From the NCBI RefSeq assembly GCF_008710275.1, contig NZ_VYQE01000001.1, forward strand, positions 62,001 to 126,000: a DNA stretch of 64,000 nucleotides, read 5' to 3'. The position numbers were made by a program, and so were the translations under genes. Below are positions 51,725-61,232 of the stretch, piece after piece. The notes under the pieces are model-generated. The model made no database searches and was not told the DNA's origin. It saw nothing but the letters and a program-made list of their open reading frames with translations. The first letter of the stretch is position 1; each line of letters starts with the position of its first letter. The DNA comes from Histidinibacterium aquaticum (GTDB lineage: Bacteria; Pseudomonadota; Alphaproteobacteria; Rhodobacterales; Rhodobacteraceae).

Positions 51725-51951
51725 CAGCTCTCGATCCGGTAGCTCTCGATCACGGTATTCGCGAGAAGCCGTTCGCACATCTCGCGCACGCGCTCCTCGG
51801 TGGTGCCCTCGGCCAGGTCGAGCTCGATCACCTTGCCCTGGCGCACGCCCTCGACCCCGTCGAAGCCCAGCGCGCCCAGCGCGTGGCGTACCGCTTCGCC
51901 CTGGGGGTCGAGCACCCCCTCCTTGAGCATGACCGTGACTCGCGCCTTCAT
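51724..51951 (-). CDS. purS: phosphoribosylformylglycinamidine synthase subunit PurS
   Basis: A 75-residue small subunit of the PurLQS complex that channels ammonia between PurQ and PurL. The signature is MKARVTVMLKEGVLDPQGEA followed by ALGFDGVEGVRQGKVIEL, and the C-terminal LLANTVIESYRIES. It lies 51 bp downstream of purC on the same strand, and its stop overlaps the start of the inserted dehydrogenase gene. Confidence 0.97.
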   Translation of the reverse strand: MKARVTVMLKEGVLDPQGEAVRHALGALGFDGVEGVRQGKVIELDLAEGTTEERVREMCERLLANTVIESYRIES

Positions 51952-52002
51952 GGCGTCCCCCGTTCGCTTGGTGCGGGCCGGGGCGCGCGGCCCCGCCCGG
52001 TG

Positions 52003-52764
52003 TCAGTTGATGAGCGTCGGCTTGGTGATGTGCGTGGCGTTCGTCGGCATCACACCCAGCCGGCGGGCGACCTCGGCGTAGGCGTCGGTCAGGTTGCCCA
52101 GGTCCCGGCGGAAGACGTCCTTGTCGAGCTTCTCGCCCGACTGGAGGTCCCAGAGCCGGCACGAATCGGGGCTGATCTCGTCGGCCACCACGAGCCGCTG
52201 GAAGTCGCCGTCCCAGATGCGCCCGACCTCGATCTTGAAGTCGACGAGCTTGATCCCGACGCCGTACATCGCGCCCGACATGAAGTCGTTCACCCGCAGC
52301 GCGAGGCGCACGATGTCGTCGAGGTCCTGCTGCGAGGCCCACTGGAAGGCGATGATGTACTCCTCGGGGACCAGCGGGTCGCCGAGCTTGTCGTCCTTGA
52401 GGCTGAACTCGATGATCGGCTGCGGCAGGGCCGCGCCCTCTTCCATGCCCAGCCGCTTGGCCATCGAGCCCGCGGCGAAGTTGCGCACGATGATCTCGAG
52501 CGGGATGATCTCGACCTGGCGGACGAGCTGCTCGCGCATGTTGAGCCGGCGCAGGAAGTGGGTCGGAATGCCCACCTGGGCGAGACCGGTCATGAAGAAC
52601 TCGCTCAGGCGGTTGTTGAGCACGCCCTTGCCCTCGATCACCGCGTGCTTCTCGGCGTTGAAGGCGGTGGCGTCGTCCTTGAAGTACTGGACCAGAGTGC
52701 CTGGTTCGGGGCCTTCGTAGAGAATCTTCGCCTTGCCTTCGTAAATCTTCTTGCGGCGCGCCAT
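52003..52764 (-). CDS. purC: phosphoribosylaminoimidazole-succinocarboxamide synthase PurC
   Basis: SAICAR synthetase of de novo purine synthesis, joining CAIR and aspartate with ATP. The 253 residues match the family. Motifs are [74 protein letters not shown] and [13 protein letters not shown]. It is the first gene of purC-purS-adh-purQ. The divergent neighbour is the ATPase zeta-subunit gene, 184 bp away. Confidence 0.98.
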   Translation of the reverse strand: MARRKKIYEGKAKILYEGPEPGTLVQYFKDDATAFNAEKHAVIEGKGVLNNRLSEFFMTGLAQVGIPTHFLRRLNMREQLVRQVEIIPLEIIVRNFAAGSMAKRLGMEEGAALPQPIIEFSLKDDKLGDPLVPEEYIIAFQWASQQDLDDIVRLALRVNDFMSGAMYGVGIKLVDFKIEVGRIWDGDFQRLVVADEISPDSCRLWDLQSGEKLDKDVFRRDLGNLTDAYAEVARRLGVMPTNATHITKPTLIN

Positions 52765-52948
52765 GAAGGGTCCTCGAAATGAGATGGGTCCGCGGAGGGA
52801 GCCCCTTGCGGACGGTGCGCCCCTCTTATGGCATGGCCCCCGCTTTGCCAAGCGGCGGGCCCGTCCCGCGACACGGGCGCAGTTGCGCCGCGCGGGAGGC
52901 TGCGCCATATGGAGGGAAGAGGGAAATCCAACCGGCAGGAGAGGTCCG

Positions 52949-53266
52949 ATGGCCAGCTTTGAAGACCGCGAGCATGCCTTCGAGGCGAAATTCGCGCATG
53001 ACGCCGAGATGCAGTTCAAGGCCGAGGCGCGCCGCAACAAGCTCGTCGGCCTCTGGGCCGCCGGGCTGCTGGGCAAGGAAGGCGCCGATGCCGACGCCTA
53101 CGCGCTCGAGGTGGTGAAGGCCGATTTCGAGGAGGCGGGCCACGAGGACGTGGTGCGCAAGCTCGTCGGCGATCTGGGCGACAAGGCCTCCGAGCAGGAC
53201 ATTCGCGCCAAGATGGTCGAATGCCTGACCGAGGCGAAGGCGCAACTGGTCCAAGAGGTCGGCTGA
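52949..53266 (+). CDS. F1-ATPase inhibitor zeta subunit (DUF1476)
   Basis: A 105-residue all-helical protein of the DUF1476 family. Its Paracoccus denitrificans member is the zeta subunit, which inhibits reverse rotation of F1Fo-ATP synthase. The N-terminal inhibitory segment [20 protein letters not shown] is conserved, followed by [25 protein letters not shown] lies upstream of ATG 52949. It is monocistronic with a strong terminator at 53297-53320. Confidence 0.93.
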   Translation: MASFEDREHAFEAKFAHDAEMQFKAEARRNKLVGLWAAGLLGKEGADADAYALEVVKADFEEAGHEDVVRKLVGDLGDKASEQDIRAKMVECLTEAKAQLVQEVG

Positions 53267-53296
53267 CCCGCCACCCGGCCAGCAAGCGTTAACCAG

Positions 53297-53320
53297 GGGC
53301 CGCGCGAGCGGCCCTTTTTT
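53297..53320 (+). terminator. intrinsic terminator of the ATPase zeta-subunit gene
   Basis: GGGCCGC-GCGA-GCGGCCC followed by six T residues: a 7-bp GC stem, GNRA-type loop and U-tract, 30 bp after the stop. A textbook rho-independent terminator. Confidence 0.95.
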
Positions 53321-53414
53321 CGTGTGGCCCTGCCCGCCTTGACCCGCCGTTCACGGCTCGCCCGCTATCCGTCGCCCGGGCCGCTTTGGCCGACGCTCTC
53401 AAGGGATCACCGAC

Positions 53415-55271
53415 ATGCCGCTCCGCCTTTCGCCCTGGCAGGCCCTTGGCCTGGCCGTGGGGCCTGTCCTGCTCTGGATGCTCGCCCGCCGGCTGGACCA
53501 TGTGGACCTCGGCGAGGTCATGGCGGCGCTCGGCCGGATCGGCCCCGGGGCCCTGCTGCTCGCGCTCGCCGCCACGGGGGCGAGCTTTCTCTGCCTCGGC
53601 GCCTACGACGCCACGGTGCAGGCCGCGCTGGGGACCGGCGTGCCCCGGGGCCGGGCCGCGCGGGCGGGCCGCCGGGCCGTCGCGATCGGCCAGGTGACCG
53701 GGCTCGGGACGCTCGTCGGCGCGCTCGTCCGGTGGCGGGCGCTTCCGGAGCTTTCGCTCGCCGCCTCGGTGCATGTCTCGGCGCTGGTCAGCCTCAGCTT
53801 CCTCGCAGCGGCGGCGCCGGTCACGGTGATGGCCGCCCTGGTCTGGCTGCCGGACATGCCGCTGCGCACGCCGGTCGCGGTCGGCGGGGCGCTCACGCTG
53901 GTGGCGGTCACGGCGCTGCCGTTGCTCGCGCCGCGGCGGCTCCGGGAGCTCGTCGGCGGACTGGACCATGGAAAGGGTCTGCGGCTCGCGCTCTGGGCCA
54001 CCGCCGACACGGCCTTCGCGGCGCTCGCCCTCTGGGCCTGCCTTCCGGCGGGGGTCGAGATCTCCTTCGGCCCGCTCTTCGCCGCCTATCTCGCCGCGCT
54101 CTCGGCTGGACTGCTGACCAATGCGCCCGGCGGCCTCGGGGCCTTTGAACTGGTTCTGCTGGCCCTCCTCCCCGGAGTGGCCGCGCCGGACCTGTTGGCC
54201 GGAGTGCTGGCCTTCCGTGCGGTCTACTATGCCCTGCCCGCCCTCGTCTCTCTGCCGGGACTGGTCGCGCCGCGCCGCCCGGCGGAGGGGCTGACGAAGG
54301 CCGACCCGGTCCGGCGGGCGCGCGAACTCGCGACGCCGCCCTGCCCCGAATGGGGCCTGGCCCGGCAACAGGCGGAGATCTGGACCGCCGGCCCGGACCG
54401 TGCGCTCTGCCTGTCCCGCGCGCCGAGGGTGCTTGCCGCGCTCGGGCCGGTGAGGGGCGGCGTGCCGCTCGCCGAACTCGCCCGCCGTGCGCGCGTGGAA
54501 GGCCGGTGGCCCGCGCTCTACAAGTGCGACGCGCGGACGGCCCTCGTGGCGAGACAGGCGGGCTGGACCGTCCTGAGGGTCGCGGCCAATGCCCGCATCG
54601 ACCTCTCGCACTGGGACCTCGAGGGACCCGCCCGCCGGCAGCTGCGGCGCAAGTTGCGGCAGGCGGAGAAGGCGGGCGTCCGGATTTCCGAGGCGGGCGA
54701 GCTTCCGCTGGAGGAGATGCGCGCGCTGGGGCGGGCGTGGGCCGAGGCGCATGGCGGCGAGCGCGGCTTTTCCTGCGGCACGCTCACCGCATCGCTGGTG
54801 CGGCATCAGCGGGTCTTTCTCGCCCACCGCGACGGCCGGCTCATGGCCTTCGCGACCGCCCACGCGACCCCCGGGGCCTGGGCGCTCGACCTGATGCGGC
54901 ACGGGGAGGATGTGCCCGCAGGGACCATGCACGGCCTCGTCGCCGCGATGATCGGGACGGCCCGCGCCGAGGGCGCCGCGCACCTCTCCCTCGCCGCGGT
55001 GCCCGACCTCGCGCCACCCGCGCAGGAGCTCGGCCCGCGTCTCTGCCCCGGCCTGCGCCAGTTCAAGGAGAGCTTCGGACCAGCGTGGCAGCCGCTCTAC
55101 CTCGCCGTGCCGAACCGTCTCGTGCTGCTGCCCGTCGTCGCGGCGCTCGTCTGGCAGATCCGACTGGGTCACCGGCTCACGGCGGGGAACATCGATGCGA
55201 TGCAGGACGATCTTGAGGAAAATGCGATTGCACTCGCTCCGGGTGCATGCAACGCGCCTTGGACGCCCTAA
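53415..55271 (+). CDS. MprF-like protein: membrane flippase-type domain plus DUF2156 aminoacyl-lipid synthase-type domain
   Basis: A 618-residue protein. The N-terminal half (about 1-305) has seven or eight hydrophobic helices of the UPF0104/flippase type (SAGLLTNAPGGLGAFELVLL is typical). The C-terminal half (about 320-590) is a DUF2156 GNAT-like domain (RRQLRRKLRQAEKAGVRISE, APPAQELGPRLCPGLRQFKE). This architecture equals MprF, which transfers Lys or Ala from aminoacyl-tRNA to phosphatidylglycerol and flips the product. In alphaproteobacteria, related proteins may modify other lipids such as ornithine lipids, so the exact lipid is open. It ends 33 bp before the bmt-like gene. Confidence 0.82.
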   Translation: MPLRLSPWQALGLAVGPVLLWMLARRLDHVDLGEVMAALGRIGPGALLLALAATGASFLCLGAYDATVQAALGTGVPRGRAARAGRRAVAIGQVTGLGTLVGALVRWRALPELSLAASVHVSALVSLSFLAAAAPVTVMAALVWLPDMPLRTPVAVGGALTLVAVTALPLLAPRRLRELVGGLDHGKGLRLALWATADTAFAALALWACLPAGVEISFGPLFAAYLAALSAGLLTNAPGGLGAFELVLLALLPGVAAPDLLAGVLAFRAVYYALPALVSLPGLVAPRRPAEGLTKADPVRRARELATPPCPEWGLARQQAEIWTAGPDRALCLSRAPRVLAALGPVRGGVPLAELARRARVEGRWPALYKCDARTALVARQAGWTVLRVAANARIDLSHWDLEGPARRQLRRKLRQAEKAGVRISEAGELPLEEMRALGRAWAEAHGGERGFSCGTLTASLVRHQRVFLAHRDGRLMAFATAHATPGAWALDLMRHGEDVPAGTMHGLVAAMIGTARAEGAAHLSLAAVPDLAPPAQELGPRLCPGLRQFKESFGPAWQPLYLAVPNRLVLLPVVAALVWQIRLGHRLTAGNIDAMQDDLEENAIALAPGACNAPWTP

Positions 55272-55304
55272 GCAAAGTTACTGGCCCAACGGCACGAGGA
55301 TACC

Positions 55305-56318
55305 ATGACCGACGCCCTCAGCGCGCTTCTCGCCGACCGCGACTGGCTCCTCGCCGACGGGGCCACGGGGACCACGCTCTTCAACATGGGGCTCCAGTCC
55401 GGCGAGCCGCCGGAACTGTGGAACCTCGATCACCCCGACCGCATCCGCGCGCTCTACTCGGGCGCGGTGGAGGCCGGGTCCGACCTGTTCCTGACCAACT
55501 CCTTCGGCGGCAACGCCTCCCGTCTCAAGCTGCACGACTCTCAGGACCGGGTCGGTGAGCTGAACCGCGCCGCCGCCGGCATCGGCCGCGAGGTGGCGGA
55601 TGCCTCGGGCCGCAAGGTCGTCGTCGCGGGCTCGGTGGGGCCCACGGGCGAGATCATGGCCCCCATGGGCAGCCTCACCCACGAGAGTGCTGTCGAGATG
55701 TTCCACGAGCAGGCCGAGGCGCTGAAGGAGGGCGGCGCCGATGTCCTCTGGCTCGAGACCATCTCCTCGCCCGACGAGTACAAGGCCGCCGCCGAGGCCT
55801 TCGGCCTTGCGGACATGCCCTGGGTCGGGACCATGAGCTTCGACACCGCGGGCCGCACGATGATGGGCGTGACCTCCGCCGACATGGTGAAGATGGTCGG
55901 CAAGCTCGCCCATCCGCCGCTCGCCTTCGGAGCGAATTGCGGCACCGGCTCCTCGGACCTGCTCCGCACGGTACTGGGCTTCGCCGCCGCCGCGCCGGAG
56001 CGGCCCATCGTCGCGAAGGGCAACGCGGGGATCCCGAAGTACGTCGACGGCCACATCCACTACAACGGCACGCCGGAGCTCATGGCGGACTACGCCGTGA
56101 TGGCCCGCGACGCCGGCGCCACGATCATCGGCGGCTGCTGCGGCACGACGCCGGAGCACCTCGTGCTCATGCGCGAGGCGCTGGAGACCCGGCCTCCGGG
56201 CCCCGCTCCGACGCTGGAGCAGGTGACGGCGGCCCTGGGAGAGTTCTCCTCCGCCGACGACGGCACAGGCGAGACCACCGGCCCCACCCGCCAGCGCCGC
56301 GGCCGCCGCCGGGGCTGA
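55305..56318 (+). CDS. bmt: homocysteine S-methyltransferase (BHMT/MetH-N type), part of a split methionine synthase
   Basis: A 337-residue zinc-dependent homocysteine methyltransferase. It has the barrel start LLADGATGTTLFNMG and zinc cysteines in FGANCGTGSSDL (about residue 207) and IIGGCCGTTPEHL (about 270). The C-terminal 50 residues are Arg/Gly-rich and probably disordered. It lacks the folate and cobalamin modules of full MetH. A corrinoid protein with the matching cobalamin motif is encoded 1.3 kb away, so the pair probably forms parts of the split B12-dependent methionine synthase described in roseobacters. The methyl-folate module is not in this window. Confidence 0.88.
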   Translation: MTDALSALLADRDWLLADGATGTTLFNMGLQSGEPPELWNLDHPDRIRALYSGAVEAGSDLFLTNSFGGNASRLKLHDSQDRVGELNRAAAGIGREVADASGRKVVVAGSVGPTGEIMAPMGSLTHESAVEMFHEQAEALKEGGADVLWLETISSPDEYKAAAEAFGLADMPWVGTMSFDTAGRTMMGVTSADMVKMVGKLAHPPLAFGANCGTGSSDLLRTVLGFAAAAPERPIVAKGNAGIPKYVDGHIHYNGTPELMADYAVMARDAGATIIGGCCGTTPEHLVLMREALETRPPGPAPTLEQVTAALGEFSSADDGTGETTGPTRQRRGRRRG

Positions 56319-56322
56319 GCGC

Positions 56323-57402
56323 CTAGAAGAGCGAAAGCTGGTCGCCCGGCCGCGGCGGCACGCGGAAGAGGTCGGTCCTCAGAGGCGGCAGGTCCTCGCT
56401 GAGGCCGGTGCGCGCCAGCGCGACCTTGAAACGCTTGCGCATGAGGTCCGCCCAGACCCCCTGCCCCGTCATCCGCTGACCGAAGGCCGGATCGTAGTCG
56501 CGCCCGCCGTGCAGCTCGCGCACGCGGCCAATGATCCGCTCCGCGCGGTCGGGATAGGTCTCCGCCACCCAGTCGCGGAATAGCCCCGAGACCTCGCGCG
56601 GCAGGCGCAGCACGATGGAGGAGGCGGCGACGGCGCCAGCCTCCGCCCCCTGCTCGAGGATCGCCTCCATCTCGTGATCGGTGAGCGCGGGCACGACGGG
56701 CGAGACCATGACCCGCACCGGCACGCCCGCCTCGGCCAGTACGCGGATCGCGCGCAGCCGCCGGGCGGGCCCGGGAACGCGCGGCTCCATCGCGCGCGAG
56801 GTGCGCGGGTCGAGGGTCGTCACGGAAATGCCCACGCGCGCCAGCCCCTCGGCCGCCATCTCGCCCAGGATATCCGCGTCGCGCTCGATGATCGCGCCCT
56901 TGGTCACCACCGAGACCGGGTGCCGGAAGTCCCGCAGCACCTCGAGGATGCGGCGCATGATCCCCTGGTCCCGCTCCACCGGCTGGTAGGGATCGGTGTT
57001 CGTGCCGATGGCGATGACCGCCGGGCGGTAGCCGGGTTTCGAGAGCTCCCGGCCCAGGACCTCGGGCATCTCGGGCCGTGCGATCAGCCGGGTCTCGAAG
57101 TCGAGGCCCGGGGAAAGCCCCAGGTAGGCGTGGCTCGGCCGCGCGAAGCAGTAGATGCAGCCGTGCTCGCACCCCCGGTAGGGATTGAGCGACCGGTCGA
57201 AGCCCACGTCCGGCGAGGTGTTGCGCGTGATCGCCCGGCGCGGCCGCTCGATGCTGAGCTCGGTGCGCAGGGGCGGCAGCTCTTCCCGCTCCCAGCCATC
57301 GTCGACCGCCTCCGTCGCCAGCCGCTCGTAGCGGTTGGTCGCGTTGGTCAGCGCGGCGCGGCCTCGGCGGCGGCTTTCGGGAATCGGCAGGCTCTCGGAC
57401 AT
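56323..57402 (-). CDS. PA0069-family radical SAM protein
   Basis: A 359-residue radical SAM enzyme. The 4Fe-4S cluster cysteines are in NPYRGCEHGCIYCFARPSHA (CxxxCxxC, about residues 78-85), preceded by the family's LPPLRTELSIERPRRAITRN. Further barrel motifs are VIAIGTNTDPYQPVE and VSVVTKGAIIERD. The family's reaction is not established. It is encoded between the homocysteine methyltransferase and the corrinoid protein genes but on the opposite strand, so it is not in their operon. Its conserved presence there may still be meaningful. Confidence 0.92.
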   Translation of the reverse strand: MSESLPIPESRRRGRAALTNATNRYERLATEAVDDGWEREELPPLRTELSIERPRRAITRNTSPDVGFDRSLNPYRGCEHGCIYCFARPSHAYLGLSPGLDFETRLIARPEMPEVLGRELSKPGYRPAVIAIGTNTDPYQPVERDQGIMRRILEVLRDFRHPVSVVTKGAIIERDADILGEMAAEGLARVGISVTTLDPRTSRAMEPRVPGPARRLRAIRVLAEAGVPVRVMVSPVVPALTDHEMEAILEQGAEAGAVAASSIVLRLPREVSGLFRDWVAETYPDRAERIIGRVRELHGGRDYDPAFGQRMTGQGVWADLMRKRFKVALARTGLSEDLPPLRTDLFRVPPRPGDQLSLF

Positions 57403-57573
57403 GGGCCCAATCTAGAACAAATTAGGAACATGTGAACCCTCCTCACGGTATGCATGCCGCGAATTCATTTGTGTCCAAGTCGGTTGCGGGGCACTTGATG
57501 TCGCAATCCGCGCAGCCCGACCGCCCACGTCAAGGCACACCGCGACAAACTGCCTCTGGAGAGGACGCCTGCC

Positions 57574-58281
<708 letters not shown>

Positions 58282-58357
58282 CCGGGCCCGCCTTCCGCCG
58301 CGCGGCCGGTCTTCCTATATCGGGAGGACCGCCTCGCGCGGGCTGAAAGGAGCCGTC

Positions 58358-58576
58358 ATGCCGCTCGACCGTTTCGTCCTGATCCTCGTCGCCGTGGTCG
58401 CCGCCGCGGGTGCGACCGTGGTGATCGCCACGCTGCTGCTGGGCACCTGGCTCTCTCCAGGGCTCGGCCTCGCCGCCGCGATCCCGGTGCTGCTGGTGGC
58501 CTATGTCCTCTGGCGGGTCATCTCCCACCGGATCGCCGAGGCTCCTGACGACCGCTACGACGGGATCGACAACTGA
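58358..58576 (+). CDS. small two-helix membrane protein, function unknown
   Basis: A 72-residue protein with two hydrophobic helices (FVLILVAVVAAAGATVVIA, about 6-27; AAAIPVLLVAYVLWRVI, about 38-56) and an acidic cytoplasmic or periplasmic tail. GAAAGGAG precedes its ATG. Its stop overlaps the ATG of the YbjQ-family gene by one base. I do not recognise a family. Confidence 0.75.
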   Translation: MPLDRFVLILVAVVAAAGATVVIATLLLGTWLSPGLGLAAAIPVLLVAYVLWRVISHRIAEAPDDRYDGIDN

Positions 58577-58890
58577 TGCTCGTCTGCACGACCGAGGGCG
58601 TCGCGGGACGCGAGGTGGCCGAGACGCTGGGCCTCGTCCGCGGCTCCACCGTCCGGGCCAAGCATCTCGGGACCGATATCGTCGCCTCTCTCAAGAACCT
58701 CGTGGGCGGCGAGATTGCAGGCTATTCCTCGATGCTCGGCGGCGCGCGCGAACAGGCCATCGACCGGATGGTCGAAGAGGCGCGCGGGCTCGGCGCCGAC
58801 GCCGTCGTCGGAGCGCGGCTGGAGACCTCGACGGTGGCCAGCAACGCCGCCGAGATCGTGGCCTACGGCACCGCCGTCCGGCTGAGATGA
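58576..58890 (+). CDS. YbjQ/UPF0145 family protein
   Basis: A 104-residue YbjQ-type protein (heavy-metal-binding-domain-like fold, pentameric in known structures). Characteristic segments are TTEGVAGREVAETLGLVRGS, KNLVGGEIAGYSSMLGGARE and GADAVVGARLETS. The function is unknown. It overlaps both the preceding membrane-protein gene and the following DUF1638 gene (ATGA at 58887), forming a tightly coupled unit downstream of the corrinoid protein gene. Confidence 0.9.
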   Translation: MLVCTTEGVAGREVAETLGLVRGSTVRAKHLGTDIVASLKNLVGGEIAGYSSMLGGAREQAIDRMVEEARGLGADAVVGARLETSTVASNAAEIVAYGTAVRLR

Positions 58891-59522
58891 TCCCCGACGA
58901 CGCGACCCTCACCACCACCGGGACCGCCCCCGAGGGCGGGGGCCGCGTCCTGATCCTGGCCTGCGGTGCGCTGGCGCGGGAGATCACCGCGCTGATCCGG
59001 CTGAACGGCTGGGACCACATCGACCTGCAGTGCCTGCCCGCCATCCTGCACAACCACCCCGAGCGGATCGCCCCCGCCGTCGACGCGGCGCTTGCGGACC
59101 ATCAGCCCGAGTACGAACGCGTCTTCGTCGCCTATGCCGACTGCGGCACCGGCGGTGCGCTGGAACGGGTCTGCGCGGAGCGCGGCGTCGAGATGATCGC
59201 GGGGCCGCACTGCTACGCCTTCTTCGAGGGGGTGGAGGCCTTTGCCGACCGGGACGAGATAACCGCCTTCTACCTGACCGATTTCCTCGCCCGCCAGTTC
59301 GACGCCTTCGTCACGCGGCCGCTCGGCCTCGACCGCCACCCCGAACTGAGAGATGCCTATTTCGGCCACTACGAAACTCTCGTCTACCTCGCCCAGACCG
59401 ACGATCCCGCGCTGACCGAGAAGGCGCGCCGGGCGGCGGAGGCACTGGGCCTCGCCTTCGAGCGGCGGTCCACCGGATACGGCGATCTCGCGCCTGCCCT
59501 CGCCGCCGCCGCGCGCGGCTGA
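58887..59522 (+). CDS. DUF1638 family protein
   Basis: A 211-residue cytosolic protein of the DUF1638 family. The N-terminal strand VLILACGALAREITALIRLN and the segments HNHPERIAPAVDAAL, VAYADCGTGGALE and GPHCYAFFEG are conserved; Cys and His residues within them could bind metal or corrinoid. DUF1638 genes often sit near corrinoid methyltransferase systems, which suggests a role in corrinoid protein maturation or activation. That role is inference. It is translationally coupled to the YbjQ gene. Confidence 0.85.
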   Translation: MIPDDATLTTTGTAPEGGGRVLILACGALAREITALIRLNGWDHIDLQCLPAILHNHPERIAPAVDAALADHQPEYERVFVAYADCGTGGALERVCAERGVEMIAGPHCYAFFEGVEAFADRDEITAFYLTDFLARQFDAFVTRPLGLDRHPELRDAYFGHYETLVYLAQTDDPALTEKARRAAEALGLAFERRSTGYGDLAPALAAAARG

Positions 59523-59625
59523 GGCTTTCGCGCGCCGCCCCCGGCCCAATCGCCTCCGGTCCGGTTTTCCCGCGACCGGGGCCTGCCTATAGTCCGCGCG
59601 AACCGCAGCGAGGGACCGCGCGATA

Positions 59626-60615
59626 ATGGGCACCGCCCCCGCCTTCAACATCATGGTCGTCGGCCAGTCCGGCCGCGTGGGCTACGAGGCCCTGCTCTTC
59701 GCGGCCTCCCTGCGCGCCAGTTCCCCGAAGTTCGCCGGGCGGCTGATCGTGGTCGAGCCGCAGCCCGGGCCGCTCTGGCCCGGCGATCCGCGGATGCCGG
59801 GCGACCTCCGCGGCGCGCTGCAGGAGCTGGGCGCGGAGATCCGGCCATTCGAGTCCCGCGACTTCGGAGCGGCCTATCCCAACGGCAACAAGATTGAGGG
59901 CCTTCTCGCCCTGCCGGAGGGAGAGCCCTTCGTCTTCTTCGACAGCGACACGCTGGTCACAGGCGAACTCCAGGAGGTGCCCTTCGATTTCGACCGGCCC
60001 GCCGCTTCCATGCGGCGCGAGGGGACCTGGCCAGAGGAAGAGCTCTACTGGCCGGGCTACACCGCCACCTGGCGCGCGCTCTACGACCGCTTCGGGCTTG
60101 AGTTCGAAAGCTCGCTCGATCTCACGCAGCCCGACGAATACTGGCAGCGCTACCTCTACTTCAATGCGGGCTGGTTCTTCGGCGCCGATCCCCAGGCCTT
60201 CGGCACGCGGTTCCGCGACTATGCCACCGAGATCCGCAACGACCCGCCGGAGGAGCTGGTGCTGCAGTCTCTCGATCCCTGGCTCGACCAGGTGGCGCTG
60301 CCGCTGGTGATCCACTCCTTCGGCGGCGGTCGGCCCGGGCCAGAGCTCTCCGGGCTCGACGGGGACGTGACCTGTCACTGGCGCGTCATGCCGCTTCTCT
60401 ACGCGCGGGAGAGCGACCGGGTGGTCGAAGTGCTGGAGGAGGTCACCGCGCCGAACCGGATCAAGAAGGTCCTGAAGGGGCACGAGCCCTTCAAGCGCTT
60501 CATCTACCAGGGACGCGGGCGAAAGGTTCGTGCCCTCTTCGACCAGTCGAACCTGCCCCGGCCCGAGCGCAAGCTGCGCAACCGGATCAAGAAGGAGGGC
60601 TTCTGGATGCGCTGA
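59626..60615 (+). CDS. glycosyltransferase-like protein, uncharacterised
   Basis: A 329-residue soluble protein. The N-terminal half resembles a GT-A fold: a first strand FNIMVVGQSGRVGYEALLFA, then NGNKIEGLLALPEGEPFVFF followed directly by the DxD-like DSDTLV (about residue 105), and FNAGWFFGADPQAFG in the acceptor region. A basic C-terminus could attach to membranes. Donor and acceptor are unknown. It is the first of three plus-strand genes before metY, without translational overlap. Confidence 0.6.
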   Translation: MGTAPAFNIMVVGQSGRVGYEALLFAASLRASSPKFAGRLIVVEPQPGPLWPGDPRMPGDLRGALQELGAEIRPFESRDFGAAYPNGNKIEGLLALPEGEPFVFFDSDTLVTGELQEVPFDFDRPAASMRREGTWPEEELYWPGYTATWRALYDRFGLEFESSLDLTQPDEYWQRYLYFNAGWFFGADPQAFGTRFRDYATEIRNDPPEELVLQSLDPWLDQVALPLVIHSFGGGRPGPELSGLDGDVTCHWRVMPLLYARESDRVVEVLEEVTAPNRIKKVLKGHEPFKRFIYQGRGRKVRALFDQSNLPRPERKLRNRIKKEGFWMR

Positions 60616-60654
60616 GGCGGGACCCGTCGCGCGGCCCGCCGCGTTCTGAGCCCC

Positions 60655-61176
60655 ATGAGCGCCGACATGTTCTTCCAGGGGTGGTCCGGCATCCTCCGCG
60701 TCCTCGTCGTGGGCGCCCTGGCCTATGTGGCGATGGTGCTCTTCCTGCGGGTCTCGGGCAAACGGACGCTGGCCAAGCTCAATGCCTTCGACCTCGTGGT
60801 GACCGTGGCCCTCGGCTCGACGCTGGCCTCGATCCTCCTTTCCTCCTCGGTCGCACTGGCCGAGGGCGTGGCCGCGATGCTCACCCTCATCGGCTGCCAG
60901 TACATCGTCGCCTGGTCCTCGGTGAGGTCGCGCCGCGTGGCGCGGCTGGTCCGTTCGGAGCCCACGCTGCTGCTGCGGGACGGCGAGATTTGCGAGCGGG
61001 CCCTGCGCGAGTGCCGGATGACGGAGGCCGAGTTGCGCACGGTCGTCCGGTCCAACGCCAATGCCGAGCCCTCGGAGGTGGCGGCGGTGATCCTGGAGTC
61101 CGACGGGTCCTTCAGCGTGATCCCCAGCCCGGAGGAGGGCCGCGCCTCCTTCGCGGAGACCGGCCTGCGCCTCTGA
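60655..61176 (+). CDS. DUF421/YetF family membrane protein
   Basis: A 173-residue protein with three N-terminal hydrophobic helices (ILRVLVVGALAYVAMVLFL; LVVTVALGSTLASILL; GVAAMLTLIGCQYIVAW). A small soluble C-terminal domain carries the family motif RSEPTLLLRDGEICERALRE. SGKRTLAKLNAFDLVVTVAL is diagnostic for DUF421. The function is unknown. Its stop lies 56 bp before metY. Confidence 0.9.
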   Translation: MSADMFFQGWSGILRVLVVGALAYVAMVLFLRVSGKRTLAKLNAFDLVVTVALGSTLASILLSSSVALAEGVAAMLTLIGCQYIVAWSSVRSRRVARLVRSEPTLLLRDGEICERALRECRMTEAELRTVVRSNANAEPSEVAAVILESDGSFSVIPSPEEGRASFAETGLRL

Positions 61177-61232
61177 CGTTGTGCCTGTCGCCCCGCCCCG
61201 GTAGCCTCCGCGCAAACACCGAGGAGGACCAC

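Noticed and set aside
57403-57573. Possible cobalamin or SAM/SAH riboswitch upstream of the corrinoid protein gene
   Set aside because: No B12-box or other conserved riboswitch core is recognisable; the region is ordinary intergenic DNA.
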